Assembly: GCF_029350975.1 (NCBI RefSeq)
Contig: NZ_JARKMR010000008.1
Location: 62,001-126,000 of the forward strand
Length of the DNA stretch: 64,000 nucleotides
Reading direction: 5' to 3'
Origin: Maribacter zhoushanensis
GTDB taxonomy: Bacteria; Bacteroidota; Bacteroidia; Flavobacteriales; Flavobacteriaceae
Made by a program: the position numbers and the translations under genes. Below are positions 45,734-55,550 of this stretch, piece after piece; the stretch's first letter is position 1; every line of letters begins with the position of its first letter. The notes under the pieces are model-generated. The model was not told where the DNA came from, ran no database searches, and saw only the letters and a list, made by a program, of their open reading frames with translations.

Positions 45734-48700
45734 TACTTTATTTCTTTATTTAATTTTAGTTCTTGCCAAAAACTGTAAAGCACCGGAACTATCAATAAGG
45801 TCACCAAAGCCACCAACATACCGCCAAAACCAGGTATTGCCATTGGTATTAATATATCTTTACCGTGACCCTTGGCAGTTAACACAGGTAAAAGCGCCAA
45901 CAAAGTTGTTGCAGTGGTCATAAGACATGGTCTTATTCTTTTTTTACCCGCTTCTAAAACAGTATTTCTTATTTCTTCTACAGATTTTGGTTCCATACCT
46001 TCAAAACTTTGTTTTAAATAGGTAGCAATAACCACACCATCATCTGTTGCTATACCAAAAAGCGCAATAAAGCCTACCCAGACTGCAACACTCATGTTCA
46101 CAATCTTAACATTAAACACACTTCTTAAATTATTACCAAAAAAACTAAAATTTAAAAACCAATCTTGTCCATAAAGCCATAACATTATGAAACCGCCCGC
46201 AAAAGCTACTGCTACACCCGAAAAGATCATAAACGAAACAGTTAGAGACCTAAACTGAAGATAAAGTATAAATAAAATAGCTAATAATACTAACGGTACA
46301 ATTACCGACAACGTTTTTTCTGCATGAAGATTATTCTCATAAGTACCTGCAAATCTATACCTAACTCCGTCTGGAACAATTAAATCTCCATCATTAATTT
46401 TACTTTCAATTATTTTCTTTGCTTTTTCTACCACAGAAACATCAGCCAAACCATCTACTTTATCAAACAAAACATATCCGGTTAAAAAACCATCTTCACT
46501 TTTTATTATTTGAGGACCTTTTTCAAATTTTATCTGTGCCAATTCTAAGAAGGGTATTGAACTACCGTCAGGCAGCGACACAATAATATTTTGTAAATCT
46601 TTGGCATCCGATCTTAACTCACGTGGATAACGTATAGTGACATCAAACCTCTCTCTACCTTCAATAGTTTGAGTTAATATTTTACCCCCTATTGCCGATT
46701 CTAAAATTTCTTGTAATTCATTTATGGTGATGCCATATCTAGCCGCTTTATCTCTATCAAAAACTACGTTTAAATAAGGCTTTGCAACTATCCTATCTGA
46801 AAACACAGAAGCTTTATCTATCTCATTTATCTTTTTCAATTCCTTCTCTAGTGAATAACCAAAACTTTGAATAGATTTTAAATCAGGTCCAAAGACCTTA
46901 ATCCCCATAGAAGACCGCATACCTGTTTGAAGCATTACCAATCTAGTTTCGATTGGTTGTAATTTAGGAGATGATGTTACACCGGGAATCTTTGTTGCAT
47001 TAACTATTTCATTCCAAATATCATCTGCACTATGTATGTGTGGCCTCCAATTTCTATAATATTCACCGTCTGAATCTAAAACTAAATCATCTTGAGAAAC
47101 ACCTGCACCTGCAGTAATAAATTTACCACTACCAGTCTCAAATTCATTATCATCATTAGTTTTAAAAGAAAGCGGTTTACCACTTTCATCTAACATATAT
47201 TCTGTCTTATAAATTATCACATTTTCGAACATGGACATAGGAGCCGGATCTAAAGCAGAATTTACTCGCCCAGCCTTACCTACAACAGTTTCGACTTCAG
47301 GTATCGATGTAACCGCCATATCTAATTGTTGTAATAATTTTTTATTTTCAGAAATACCCGAATGGGCAGTCGATGTTGGCATTAACAAAAAAGACCCTTC
47401 ATTTAGCTTTGGCATAAACTCCTTACCCAAGTTTACGTAAACAATGGACCCTAATATCAACAGAAAAACTGGTATACTTAAAAACACCAATCTGTTGGCC
47501 ATTGCCCAAATCAATATTTTTTCATAAAATGTATAAAAAATGAAGAGTATGCCTAAAACAGAAAAGGTTATTATCAGTACAAATAAGAAATCAGATATAT
47601 AACTATTATCAAACCCCAAAGGATTCCAGTAATAGGTCAGTACCAACAAAATGGAGATTACTATATAAAACGTTCTAATTTTATTGAAATATTCTTTTCC
47701 AAGCAAGCTGAACTCATTCAAAAGATTTATAATCATCAGCCCTAACAGAACCAGTCCTATCCAAAATCCTGAGAAAATTATCAACAACCCTAATAAACCA
47801 ATTACATAAGAGCCAAAACCCTTTAATTTAAATTTACTTGAATTTTTACTGTATAACTTAGCAATTAAAGGAGGTATCACAAATAAAGACAGTAGCATTG
47901 CAGCAAGTAGTGCAGCAGTTTTTGTAAAAGCCAAGGGCGTAAAAAGTCTACCTTCTTCGCCTGTTAGAACAAAAACAGGAATAAAACTTAAAATTGTCGT
48001 TAACCCAGCCGTCACTATAGCTCCCGAAACTTCATTAGCTCCCTCTACTACCAATTCATCAATTGATTTTTCAATACCAAATTGCTCTAATTTTCGTATA
48101 ATATTTTCAGATAAAATGATACTTAGATCAACCATTGTCCCAATAGCAATGGCAATACCTGACAAGGCTACAATGTTAGCTTCAATTTCAAATATTTTCA
48201 TAGCAATAAATACCATGAGAACTGCCACAGGTAATAAAGCAGATATAACAACCGAAATTTTAAGGTTACGCAACAATACCAACACTACTAAAATTGCTGT
48301 CAATATCTCTAAATACAATGCAGAACTTAAAGTATTTAAAGTATTATCAATAAGTTCTGTTCTATCGTAAAAAGGAACTACAGTTAATTTTGAAATTGTA
48401 CCATCTTGTAATTTTTTAGAAGGCATGCCCTCCTCTAATTCCTTGATTTTTTGCTTAACAGAGGCTATTACTTTTTTAGGATTTGAGCCATATCTACTGA
48501 CCACCACTCCGCCAACTACCTCAGCACCCTCTTTATCTAAAATACCTCTACGTTCTTTTGGTCCTAGAGTAACTTTAGCAATATCTTTAATTTTAATGGG
48601 AACAAAATCATTAGAAACAACAACCGTACTTTCTATATCACCAATCTTCTTTACAAGCCCTAAACCACGGATAAGATATTCTGCATTGTTTATTTCAATT

Positions 48701-49422
48701 GTATTTGCCCCAACATTCTTATTCGTTTCTTTAACGGCCTTAACCACATCTTTCAATGCAATTTCATATTGACGCATTAGTTGAGGATTCACCTCTATTT
48801 GATACTCTTGAATATGACCTCCAATTGAGGCAACTTCTGACACATCTTCAGCGGATGCCAATGTGTTCTTAATATAGAAATCCTGAATTTTTCTTAACTC
48901 ATGCAAGTCCCACCCTCCAGTAACTTTTCCGTTTGTATCCCTACCCTCAAGTGTATACCAAAAAAGTTGACCCAAAGCATTGGCATCTGGTCCTAATTTT
49001 GGACTTACCCCATCTGGTAACAAATCAATAGGCAAACTATTTAGCTTCTCTAAAATTCTACTACGGCTCCAATAAAACTCAATATCATCTTCGAAAATTA
49101 AATAAATAGTTGAAAAACCGAACATTGAGGAACTACGAACAGATTTAACCCCAGGAAGACCTAAAAGATTAGAAGTAAGAGGGTAGGTAATTTGATCTTC
49201 AATATCTTGCGGAGATTGTCCCTGCCATTCTGTATAGACAATTTGCTGATTATCCCCTAGATTAGGTATTGCATCTACAGATACTGGATTAGCACCAATT
49301 AAAACACTATCAACATTGAATGGAGCACTGATTAAACCCCACAACAAAAGAACTAACAACACTATAAAAGCTATTAGTTTATTCTTAACAAGATATTTAA
49401 TTAATCCGTTTAACATAGACAC
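45733..49422 (-). CDS. cusA: Heavy-metal RND efflux permease, CusA type
   Basis: Inner-membrane pump of the RND heavy-metal subfamily. The 1229-residue protein has the usual order: LPGVKSVRSSSMFGFSTIYLIFED, GTMVDLSIILSENIIRKLE (proton-relay helix), EGANEVSGAIVTAGLTTILSFIPVF and GIATDDGVVIATYLKQSFEG. Three Met residues match the Cu(I)/Ag(I) triad of CusA: Met681 (FLLMPTS), Met731 (APMSMFEN) and Met830 (RLVMLQTGM); the first two keep the 50-residue spacing. It is longer than E. coli CusA because of an about 110-residue insert with extra membrane helices (about 530-640) and a periplasmic insert (about 740-800). Confidence 0.92.
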   Translation of the reverse strand: MSMLNGLIKYLVKNKLIAFIVLLVLLLWGLISAPFNVDSVLIGANPVSVDAIPNLGDNQQIVYTEWQGQSPQDIEDQITYPLTSNLLGLPGVKSVRSSSMFGFSTIYLIFEDDIEFYWSRSRILEKLNSLPIDLLPDGVSPKLGPDANALGQLFWYTLEGRDTNGKVTGGWDLHELRKIQDFYIKNTLASAEDVSEVASIGGHIQEYQIEVNPQLMRQYEIALKDVVKAVKETNKNVGANTIEINNAEYLIRGLGLVKKIGDIESTVVVSNDFVPIKIKDIAKVTLGPKERRGILDKEGAEVVGGVVVSRYGSNPKKVIASVKQKIKELEEGMPSKKLQDGTISKLTVVPFYDRTELIDNTLNTLSSALYLEILTAILVVLVLLRNLKISVVISALLPVAVLMVFIAMKIFEIEANIVALSGIAIAIGTMVDLSIILSENIIRKLEQFGIEKSIDELVVEGANEVSGAIVTAGLTTILSFIPVFVLTGEEGRLFTPLAFTKTAALLAAMLLSLFVIPPLIAKLYSKNSSKFKLKGFGSYVIGLLGLLIIFSGFWIGLVLLGLMIINLLNEFSLLGKEYFNKIRTFYIVISILLVLTYYWNPLGFDNSYISDFLFVLIITFSVLGILFIFYTFYEKILIWAMANRLVFLSIPVFLLILGSIVYVNLGKEFMPKLNEGSFLLMPTSTAHSGISENKKLLQQLDMAVTSIPEVETVVGKAGRVNSALDPAPMSMFENVIIYKTEYMLDESGKPLSFKTNDDNEFETGSGKFITAGAGVSQDDLVLDSDGEYYRNWRPHIHSADDIWNEIVNATKIPGVTSSPKLQPIETRLVMLQTGMRSSMGIKVFGPDLKSIQSFGYSLEKELKKINEIDKASVFSDRIVAKPYLNVVFDRDKAARYGITINELQEILESAIGGKILTQTIEGRERFDVTIRYPRELRSDAKDLQNIIVSLPDGSSIPFLELAQIKFEKGPQIIKSEDGFLTGYVLFDKVDGLADVSVVEKAKKIIESKINDGDLIVPDGVRYRFAGTYENNLHAEKTLSVIVPLVLLAILFILYLQFRSLTVSFMIFSGVAVAFAGGFIMLWLYGQDWFLNFSFFGNNLRSVFNVKIVNMSVAVWVGFIALFGIATDDGVVIATYLKQSFEGMEPKSVEEIRNTVLEAGKKRIRPCLMTTATTLLALLPVLTAKGHGKDILIPMAIPGFGGMLVALVTLLIVPVLYSFWQELKLNKEIK

Positions 49423-49570
49423 TATTAACCTACTCGTTTATTACAAACTTTAAGTCTCTAACAATAAACGCCGGAAACAAGTATAGATTGTAGAAAGAAG
49501 GCAACTAATTATCTAATAATTAAACAATAAACACCCTTCTGAAATTTAAACATACTTGATAAAAAACTTG
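49423..49570. other. Intergenic region upstream of cusA
   Basis: 148 bp between cusA and the tRNA-Val gene should hold the cusBA promoter. I see no clear TAnnTTTG match or regulator gene. Confidence 0.4.
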
Positions 49571-49645
49571 TGGGATATACTGGATTCGAACCGGTGACCT
49601 CTGCCCTGTCAAGGCAGCGCTCTAAACCAACTGAGCTAATATCCC
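49571..49645 (-). tRNA. tRNA-Val (anticodon GAC)
   Basis: Minus-strand cloverleaf of 75 nt: acceptor GGGATAT/ATATCCC, D-arm GCTCAGTTGGTTTAGAGC, anticodon stem CTGCC/GGCAG around the loop TTGACAG (anticodon GAC, Val), and TTCGAAT in the T loop. The T stem has one C-A mismatch at the 51-63 pair. CCA is not encoded. Confidence 0.9.
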
Positions 49646-49738
49646 CTTTTTTAGATTTTATAAGGGGACAAAGATACTATTAATCTTATTTTAAAAAGAT
49701 TTGATAAATTGAAAAGTGACACCTGAACTATCTGAAGT

Positions 49739-51019
49739 TTAAAAATAATCTAACAGGGCTACTATTCCATTATAGGAAATTACACAAGAAAAGAAAAGAG
49801 CTGCGAACAAACCTAAATTTAACCATATGCCTGCTTTGTACTTGGTCATCAATTTTTTGTTATTAATGAGAAGAATAATTCCCAATATCACCAATGGTAA
49901 AACAAATACATTAAATACTTGTGACAGTATTTGCATTTGAATAGGATTAGCCCCATATACTGGAACGATCAATGCAAACAATGATGCTATTGCCGTTATT
50001 ATTCTAAACTGTTTTGAATTTGTATCTAATTCTCCAGATTGATAATCCGCCAATAATATGGGTGCAATTAACAAACAAGGAAATATAGACGACAAACCGG
50101 CACTTAAAGTACCAAAAAAGAAAAGTGTTAGCGCAAATTTACCTGCTACAGGCTCTAAAGTATTTACCATATCCAACACTTTGGTTACTGGTTGGCCTTG
50201 ATGAAATAAAGCACCACAGGCTACAGCCATTACCGATGCACTTATAAAGAATACAAGTGTTGCCGCTATAATAGCATCGTTCTTCTGTTGTCTACGATTT
50301 TTAATCGTCCATCCTTTTCCTTTTACAAATAGTGGTCTAGATAGAAAAGTAGCTGCCGCCATAGTAGTACCAACGAATGCCGCGACCATCATTTGCCCAC
50401 CTTCAACCTTTGGTATTGTTGGCACTAACCCCTTAACAACTTCGATTGGCAATGGGTATACCATAAAGAGAGAAATAATGAACGAAAGCCCCATTATAGT
50501 AACAAATATTACTAGAATCTTTTCAAAAAAGGTATACTTACCTACCAACAACAATCCATAAAATATAACAATTACAGAAATAGCTATAATTAATACTGCT
50601 TCATATTTAGCATCTACCAAACTAGGAAAATATATAAGAAATATCTCGTAAATAATATTTGCAGAAATCCCTAGAATTCCCATTAATGAGTTCCACTGAC
50701 CAAAAGAGATTCCTAGAATTATTAAAATAGCGATCAACTTTCCCCATTTTAAATGCTTCTTAAATGCATATAAAGCGGTTTCACCGGTAACCAAGGCAAA
50801 ATTTCCGTATGCATACATTAATAGCCCAGAAAAAACACAGCTTAAAAGTAGCACCCATAATAACTGCATACCATATGTGCTACCTGCCACAATCATTGAA
50901 GTAACACTGCCTGTACCAATAGTATAACCAATAGCAAAAATACCAGGACCAAATGCCAATACTAAAGCCAGTATTTTCTTCCAAATTGATTGATTGGCTG
51001 AATTATCTATTTTGTTCAT
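49739..51019 (-). CDS. NRAMP-fold transporter lacking the metal ligands
   Basis: The 426-residue inner-membrane protein has about 11 helices and the NRAMP fold start ALVLAFGPGIFAIGYTIGTGSV. Where metal-transporting NRAMPs have DPGN in helix 1 it has GTGS (35-38). Where they have the MPHN motif in helix 6 it reads MAAAT within GTTMAAATFLSRPLF (about 217-229). The metal-binding Asp, Asn and Met are therefore absent, and a metal substrate is unlikely. The gene lies between a tRNA and a GntR regulator next to an alginate PUL, so a role in that locus is possible. The substrate is unknown. Confidence 0.75.
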   Translation of the reverse strand: MNKIDNSANQSIWKKILALVLAFGPGIFAIGYTIGTGSVTSMIVAGSTYGMQLLWVLLLSCVFSGLLMYAYGNFALVTGETALYAFKKHLKWGKLIAILIILGISFGQWNSLMGILGISANIIYEIFLIYFPSLVDAKYEAVLIIAISVIVIFYGLLLVGKYTFFEKILVIFVTIMGLSFIISLFMVYPLPIEVVKGLVPTIPKVEGGQMMVAAFVGTTMAAATFLSRPLFVKGKGWTIKNRRQQKNDAIIAATLVFFISASVMAVACGALFHQGQPVTKVLDMVNTLEPVAGKFALTLFFFGTLSAGLSSIFPCLLIAPILLADYQSGELDTNSKQFRIITAIASLFALIVPVYGANPIQMQILSQVFNVFVLPLVILGIILLINNKKLMTKYKAGIWLNLGLFAALFFSCVISYNGIVALLDYF

Positions 51020-51110
51020 TCTTTAGGTGGGTTATTAATGAAAAGAAAAATAAGGTAATAGTCTTTAATCCGGAATTACAATCAATAAGAATGTAATTAT
51101 TTAGGTTACT

Positions 51111-51812
51111 CTAAATGTTATAACAATACTGGTATAAGTTTTTAAAATGCACTTTCATTTTTGCTTTTGCCAATTGAGGATCTTGGTTTTTTATCGCATC
51201 AAAAATATCTTGGTGTTCTTGTATTCCTCTTAGCGCCATATTTTTATCACAAACATGATACTTTTCAAAATTGGTTAGTATTTCTGGAGTTATTATTAAC
51301 ATAAAAGTGTTCATTGTACTATTGCCACTTGCCCGTGCTATTGCCAAATGAAATAATAAATCTTCCTGTACTGCATCCTCACCATTTTCAACCTTTTCAC
51401 GGTAAGCATCCAAAGCACTTTTCATTAATTTTAAATCGTCATCTGTTCTTCTTCTAGCAGCTAATCTTACAGTTTTAAGTTCCAATAAAATTCTCGTTTC
51501 TACTAAAGATTTGAAATCAGGTTCATCTAATCTTAAAATATCATTTACCATTCCGTTCATGGCTACCTGACCAATATCTGCTACAAAAGTTCCACTTTGT
51601 GGCTTAGATATTAAAATACCATAAAATTCCAATTTTTGAATAGCCTCCCTAACACTACTTCTACTTACGCCAAATTTATCCGAGAGCATTCTTTCTGACG
51701 GCAATTTATCACCAGGCTCAAGATTTTTATTATTCATTAAATCTCTAAGCTGTACTATTATCTCATTGTGTATTTCTTGATTTTCAGTCCTTGTGAGGAT
51801 TTCTAATTTCAT
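51111..51812 (-). CDS. GntR-family regulator, FadR type
   Basis: The 233-residue protein has an N-terminal winged helix-turn-helix (about 14-78, LRDLMNNKNLEPGDKLPSERMLSDKFGVSRSSVREAIQKLEFYGILISKPQSGTFV). An all-helical FCD ligand-binding domain (about 90-228) contains the metal-pocket residues of this class in ETRILLELKTVRLAA, FHLAIARASGN and EHQDIFDAIKNQD. FCD regulators typically sense sugar acids or other carboxylates, which fits alginate breakdown products. The likely operators are the TGGTTTACCA repeats upstream of susC. It is about 0.2 kb downstream of the PUL, behind the PUL terminator. Confidence 0.9.
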   Translation of the reverse strand: MKLEILTRTENQEIHNEIIVQLRDLMNNKNLEPGDKLPSERMLSDKFGVSRSSVREAIQKLEFYGILISKPQSGTFVADIGQVAMNGMVNDILRLDEPDFKSLVETRILLELKTVRLAARRRTDDDLKLMKSALDAYREKVENGEDAVQEDLLFHLAIARASGNSTMNTFMLIITPEILTNFEKYHVCDKNMALRGIQEHQDIFDAIKNQDPQLAKAKMKVHFKNLYQYCYNI

Positions 51813-51939
51813 ATATAACTTGTTTTAAGGAAAATCGTTATGGAAATTAACTTGTCAAAAATTGTAATTCTCAATCTATTATTATCAGAAATTATAATCC
51901 CAACATTTAAACTCTATTAATCAGTGGTTTGTAATAAAA

Positions 51940-51967
51940 TTTACCAGCCTTAAAAAAGGCCGGTAAA
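51940..51967 (-). terminator. Terminator of the alginate PUL operon
   Basis: A 10-bp stem (51940-51949 with 51958-51967) encloses an 8-nt loop. The one non-Watson-Crick position is a G-U wobble on the minus-strand RNA and an A-C clash on the plus strand, so it works for minus-strand transcripts leaving the last PL7 gene. The downstream tract is only moderately U-rich. Confidence 0.7.
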
Positions 51968-52032
51968 CTCATTTCAACAAATCTAACTCAAACAACTCTC
52001 TTATTTATACTAGGTATATTAATCTCATATCA

Positions 52033-53016
52033 CTAATGCGTGACTTCTAATTCGTAATATTTAACTTTAGCAGACGCACCTACATCTAAGGTTTGTAAAT
52101 AGTTACCTGCTTTAAAATAATTCTCAAACACACTCCACTTTTGCATATGAATATCTTCATACACCACAGAATCAGTTTCGTTTAAAATAATTTCCAACCT
52201 ACCGTCTGAAGCTATAATTTCTAGCTCAAATGTATTAGTTCCAATATCTTCTGAAAACGTATGCCCTTCATTATCTTCCCAAGCATCGGTATGTAAAATT
52301 TCTTCATCCGTTGCATCAAGATCTTTAAGTTTTTTAGTAAGCACCCTTACTTTATCTTTCTGCCAATAAATTTTTAACATTGGGGGAGCATTATTATCAT
52401 CTTCCCCTATTAAATCTCGCTGCTCATTAGTAAGCCTTCCATGGATTTGCATTACCAAAGTTCTATGAAAATTACCACTTACATCTGTCGTAATCTCAGG
52501 CACAGACAATGTACCCTTCATACGCCCGCCTTCTGTAAAAGTCCAATTTGTACTATTACTACCAGGTACTATTTGCTCCCTCAGTTCTGTTCTTGAATAG
52601 GAAGAATTAGTAGTAGACGAACCTGGTGTTGTGTAAAAAACCAATGAACCGTCTGTAGAATCATTATACATATAAGGTATTAATCTTTCGTCAGTAGCAT
52701 AATCTATGATTTCTGGTGGCTCTACTTCATCTGGACTACCAATGGGCAATGTAACTTTCCAATTACTTAAATCTATATTCGGTAAAAAGAAATCTACACC
52801 TTCTACTTGTTCTTCTTCAACGACTACTTCCTCTTCCGGTTCCGGTTCCGGAATTTCTTCCACCTCTTCTTCAAGAACTTCTTCTTCCTTAACAATCTCT
52901 TCTTCAACTGCTTCAGCATCATTACTACAGCTTAAAAAGACAAACGCCATTACAACTACAAAACAGTATTTAGTTATTGTAAGGCTATGGTATCTTAAAA
53001 TATTATTTAAAATCAT
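52033..53016 (-). CDS. PL7 alginate lyase, surface lipoprotein with acidic linker
   Basis: Cleaves alginate by beta-elimination. The 327-residue protein has a lipoprotein signal (VFLSC, Cys30), a very acidic linker (about 35-72, Glu and Pro rich), and a PL7 domain beginning at about 79 (NIDLSNWKVTLPIG). Family catalytic motifs are RTELR (142-146), QIH (190-192) and YFKAGNY (300-306). QIH, rather than QVH, is associated with guluronate-containing blocks. Only 10 bp separate it from a second PL7 gene with clear sequence similarity across the catalytic domain. It is the last gene of the PUL. Confidence 0.93.
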   Translation of the reverse strand: MILNNILRYHSLTITKYCFVVVMAFVFLSCSNDAEAVEEEIVKEEEVLEEEVEEIPEPEPEEEVVVEEEQVEGVDFFLPNIDLSNWKVTLPIGSPDEVEPPEIIDYATDERLIPYMYNDSTDGSLVFYTTPGSSTTNSSYSRTELREQIVPGSNSTNWTFTEGGRMKGTLSVPEITTDVSGNFHRTLVMQIHGRLTNEQRDLIGEDDNNAPPMLKIYWQKDKVRVLTKKLKDLDATDEEILHTDAWEDNEGHTFSEDIGTNTFELEIIASDGRLEIILNETDSVVYEDIHMQKWSVFENYFKAGNYLQTLDVGASAKVKYYELEVTH

Positions 53017-53026
53017 ATAATTTTTA

Positions 53027-53941
53027 TTAATGCTTCACTTCAAGTTCATAAAAACTGACCTTGGCAAACGAACCCTCATCTCTGCTTTGAAAATAATTAC
53101 CCGCTTTAAAGTAATTCTCAAAAACACCCCATCTTTTCATATTAAAATCGTCATAAACGGCATATTCAGTTTTGTTCAATGAAACCACCATTTTACCATC
53201 TGTAACTTTTACTTCAATTTGAAATTTACCGAAGCCAACCTCTTCTTCAAAATTGAAACCTTCATCATCTGTCCAGGCTTCTTCATGTAAGATGCCAAGA
53301 GCATTTACATCTGAATATTTTAATTTTTTAGTTTTGACTCTAATTTTACCATTCTGCCAGTATATCTTTAATACCGGCGGTGCATTATTGTCTTTTTGTT
53401 TTATTAAATCTCTTTGATCATTAGTTAAACGACCATGAATTTGTAGAATGATTACTTTGTGATATTTACCATTCTTATCTCTAGAAATCTCATCAACTGA
53501 TAATTTTGCCTTTAAAGTGCCACCTTGCTTAAATGTCCAATTGACATTATCATCTCCAGTAACCATTTGCTCCCTTAGTTCTGACCTAGAATACTTAGTG
53601 TTAGCAGTAGTTGCCGTGGTTGGATACGCATAAAACGTTAGGGCTCCTTTAGTAGAATCATTGTACATATAAGGTTTTAGCACCTTATTTGTTGCATAAT
53701 TCAAAATCTCTGGCGGCGCAACACTAATTGCCCCTCCCTTACCACTACCTTCTGGTATTGTAACTTTCCAGTTATTTAAATCAATTTCCGGAAGCCTTAC
53801 TTTCTTTTTCTTCTTCTTGGATTTTTTAAGTTTTACATCCGATTCTGAAACGCTACTTTTCTGATTCTGAGAAGTAGCGTTTACAGAAAGAAATAGTACT
53901 ACTATAAATACCAATATTCCTTTTCGGGTGTTTTGCATCAA
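53027..53941 (-). CDS. PL7 alginate lyase, secreted, with basic linker
   Basis: Paralogue of the downstream PL7 lipoprotein. The 304-residue protein has a signal peptidase I-type signal (MMQNTRKGILVFIVVLFLSVNATSQ) with no lipobox Cys, so it is released. The short linker is strongly basic (KLKKSKKKKKKVR, about 37-49), opposite to the acidic linker of its neighbour. The PL7 motifs are RSELR (119-123), QIH (167-169) and YFKAGNY (277-283). It follows the PKD lipoprotein gene by 7 bp. There is no type IX C-terminal domain, so export would be Sec only. Confidence 0.93.
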   Translation of the reverse strand: MMQNTRKGILVFIVVLFLSVNATSQNQKSSVSESDVKLKKSKKKKKKVRLPEIDLNNWKVTIPEGSGKGGAISVAPPEILNYATNKVLKPYMYNDSTKGALTFYAYPTTATTANTKYSRSELREQMVTGDDNVNWTFKQGGTLKAKLSVDEISRDKNGKYHKVIILQIHGRLTNDQRDLIKQKDNNAPPVLKIYWQNGKIRVKTKKLKYSDVNALGILHEEAWTDDEGFNFEEEVGFGKFQIEVKVTDGKMVVSLNKTEYAVYDDFNMKRWGVFENYFKAGNYFQSRDEGSFAKVSFYELEVKH

Positions 53942-53948
53942 TTTTAAA

Positions 53949-55391
53949 TTAAGGATTCACTGAACGAACCTTCACGTTATCTATGTATGCATCTTTTGGA
54001 GTTACCGCATAAAACATTATAGCAACTTCTCCACTATCATTTGCAGTAAACGGAATCTGTACCAAAGTACCTGCACCATCTGTAGTATCTGAGAATTTAC
54101 CCTCTGCTACAAAGCCTTCATTAAATCCTAGATTATCTCCAATATTATCAACAGCATCTGCACCATCATCATATTGACCGTTTAAAATTAAGCCCACTAC
54201 TTTTCTTCCACCTATTGGATCTGTACCACTATCATCTTTGATTGCATACTGATATTCCAAAATATAGTCTGCACCAGGCTCCAAATTAAGCTCTTGGTAT
54301 GCATATCTAGAACTTGAAGTTCTTAAATCTCCACCAGATTGGCTTGATGACCATTTTGCCCCTCTTGTCTTACTGCCGGTATCAACACCATCATAATCTT
54401 GGTTAGAACCATCTGAACTAGAACCAAACGGATTAGTATCACCGTCTGTAAATGTAGTCCACTTCCAAAAGTCTTGACTATCTTCAAAATCACCGTTCAA
54501 AATAGTTGCACCGGTCATTCTTGACATATAAATATTGTCTACGGTAATTGTTGCATGATCATTTGCCGTACCAGTACTTCCTACTTCAAAAAGAATAGTT
54601 TCAAATTGAGTTACCGGCATTGAAAAATCTGTTGCTAAATCAAAATCAAAACCTGTCCATTCACCATCAATTAAATCTAAATCATCAATTACATGAGAAG
54701 TACCATTAGTACTATCTACCAAAGTAATTTTTAACTTATCTATACCCGTAGCAAACTCAGAATACACATCAAAATGAATATCGTTAGAACCAACACCACT
54801 ATAGAACGCATCTGCCGCAACAACTTCATCACTTAATGCAAATTCACCTATATAGCTATGCAACCTAGAAAACTCCAATAAATTGTTGCCCGAATCTAAA
54901 ACAATAGCCTTACCACCTGTACCAGCTGAACCAACAGAAGTTGCATCTGTATAAATATTTAAAAGATTATATCTTTTAATCTCTGGCGAAGCTGGAGCAC
55001 TATCAATAGAAGACACAGTATGCTCTACCGTAATATCTTCAGTTTTAACAAGATCCGCCTGCCCTGTAGCTTTAGTTGTTACAGTTATGGTGTAGTCTGC
55101 AGATGCCTCAACATTAGAATAATCATAAGTAGCTGATTCTCCTTGCAATGCTGTTAATGGAGTACTACCATCACCAAAATCAATAACATAAGAATCTACA
55201 CCAACCGTTAGCGGTTTAACCGTTACAATGGTACCATCTCCACTTGCTGATACATCAAAACTTGAAAATACACTTCCAATAGAACCACCAGAAGAATCGA
55301 CTGGCTCAATTGGCTCATAACCATCTTCATCACAAGACATGATAAGACCAGTTATCAAAAGGGCACTAATTCCTTTTTTTATTAAACTCAT
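53949..55391 (-). CDS. PKD-domain surface lipoprotein, putative alginate-binding protein (480 aa)
   Basis: Lipoprotein signal LITGLIMSC (Cys20) is followed by a PKD domain (about 42-125, with VIDFGDGST at 69-77). Two beta-sandwich regions come next: one at about 145-300 with a jelly-roll pattern (DIHFDVYSEFATGIDKLKITLVDS), and a C-terminal one (about 300-480, LNGDFEDSQDFWKWTTF ... KDAYIDNVKVRSV) that reads like a CBM4/9-type module. No catalytic motif is visible. By position in a SusCD operon it is a surface glycan-binding protein; alginate is the inferred ligand. Confidence 0.8.
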   Translation of the reverse strand: MSLIKKGISALLITGLIMSCDEDGYEPIEPVDSSGGSIGSVFSSFDVSASGDGTIVTVKPLTVGVDSYVIDFGDGSTPLTALQGESATYDYSNVEASADYTITVTTKATGQADLVKTEDITVEHTVSSIDSAPASPEIKRYNLLNIYTDATSVGSAGTGGKAIVLDSGNNLLEFSRLHSYIGEFALSDEVVAADAFYSGVGSNDIHFDVYSEFATGIDKLKITLVDSTNGTSHVIDDLDLIDGEWTGFDFDLATDFSMPVTQFETILFEVGSTGTANDHATITVDNIYMSRMTGATILNGDFEDSQDFWKWTTFTDGDTNPFGSSSDGSNQDYDGVDTGSKTRGAKWSSSQSGGDLRTSSSRYAYQELNLEPGADYILEYQYAIKDDSGTDPIGGRKVVGLILNGQYDDGADAVDNIGDNLGFNEGFVAEGKFSDTTDGAGTLVQIPFTANDSGEVAIMFYAVTPKDAYIDNVKVRSVNP

Positions 55392-55550
55392 AATATTATA
55401 TTTTTTTATTTTTTGTTAGATGCTTCTTAAACATTTCTGATAATTCAAATTTCTGTTTAAGAAAATACATGATGTCTTGAAGGATAATTTAAAAATGAAA
55501 CTACAGTTGACGGCAATAACATTTTTAAATCATCTTTTCAAGAGTATTCA

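Noticed and set aside
49739..51019. Annotation as a divalent metal (Mn/Fe) transporter
   Set aside because: The metal-coordinating Asp, Asn and Met of NRAMP helices 1 and 6 are replaced, so the standard functional name would mislead.
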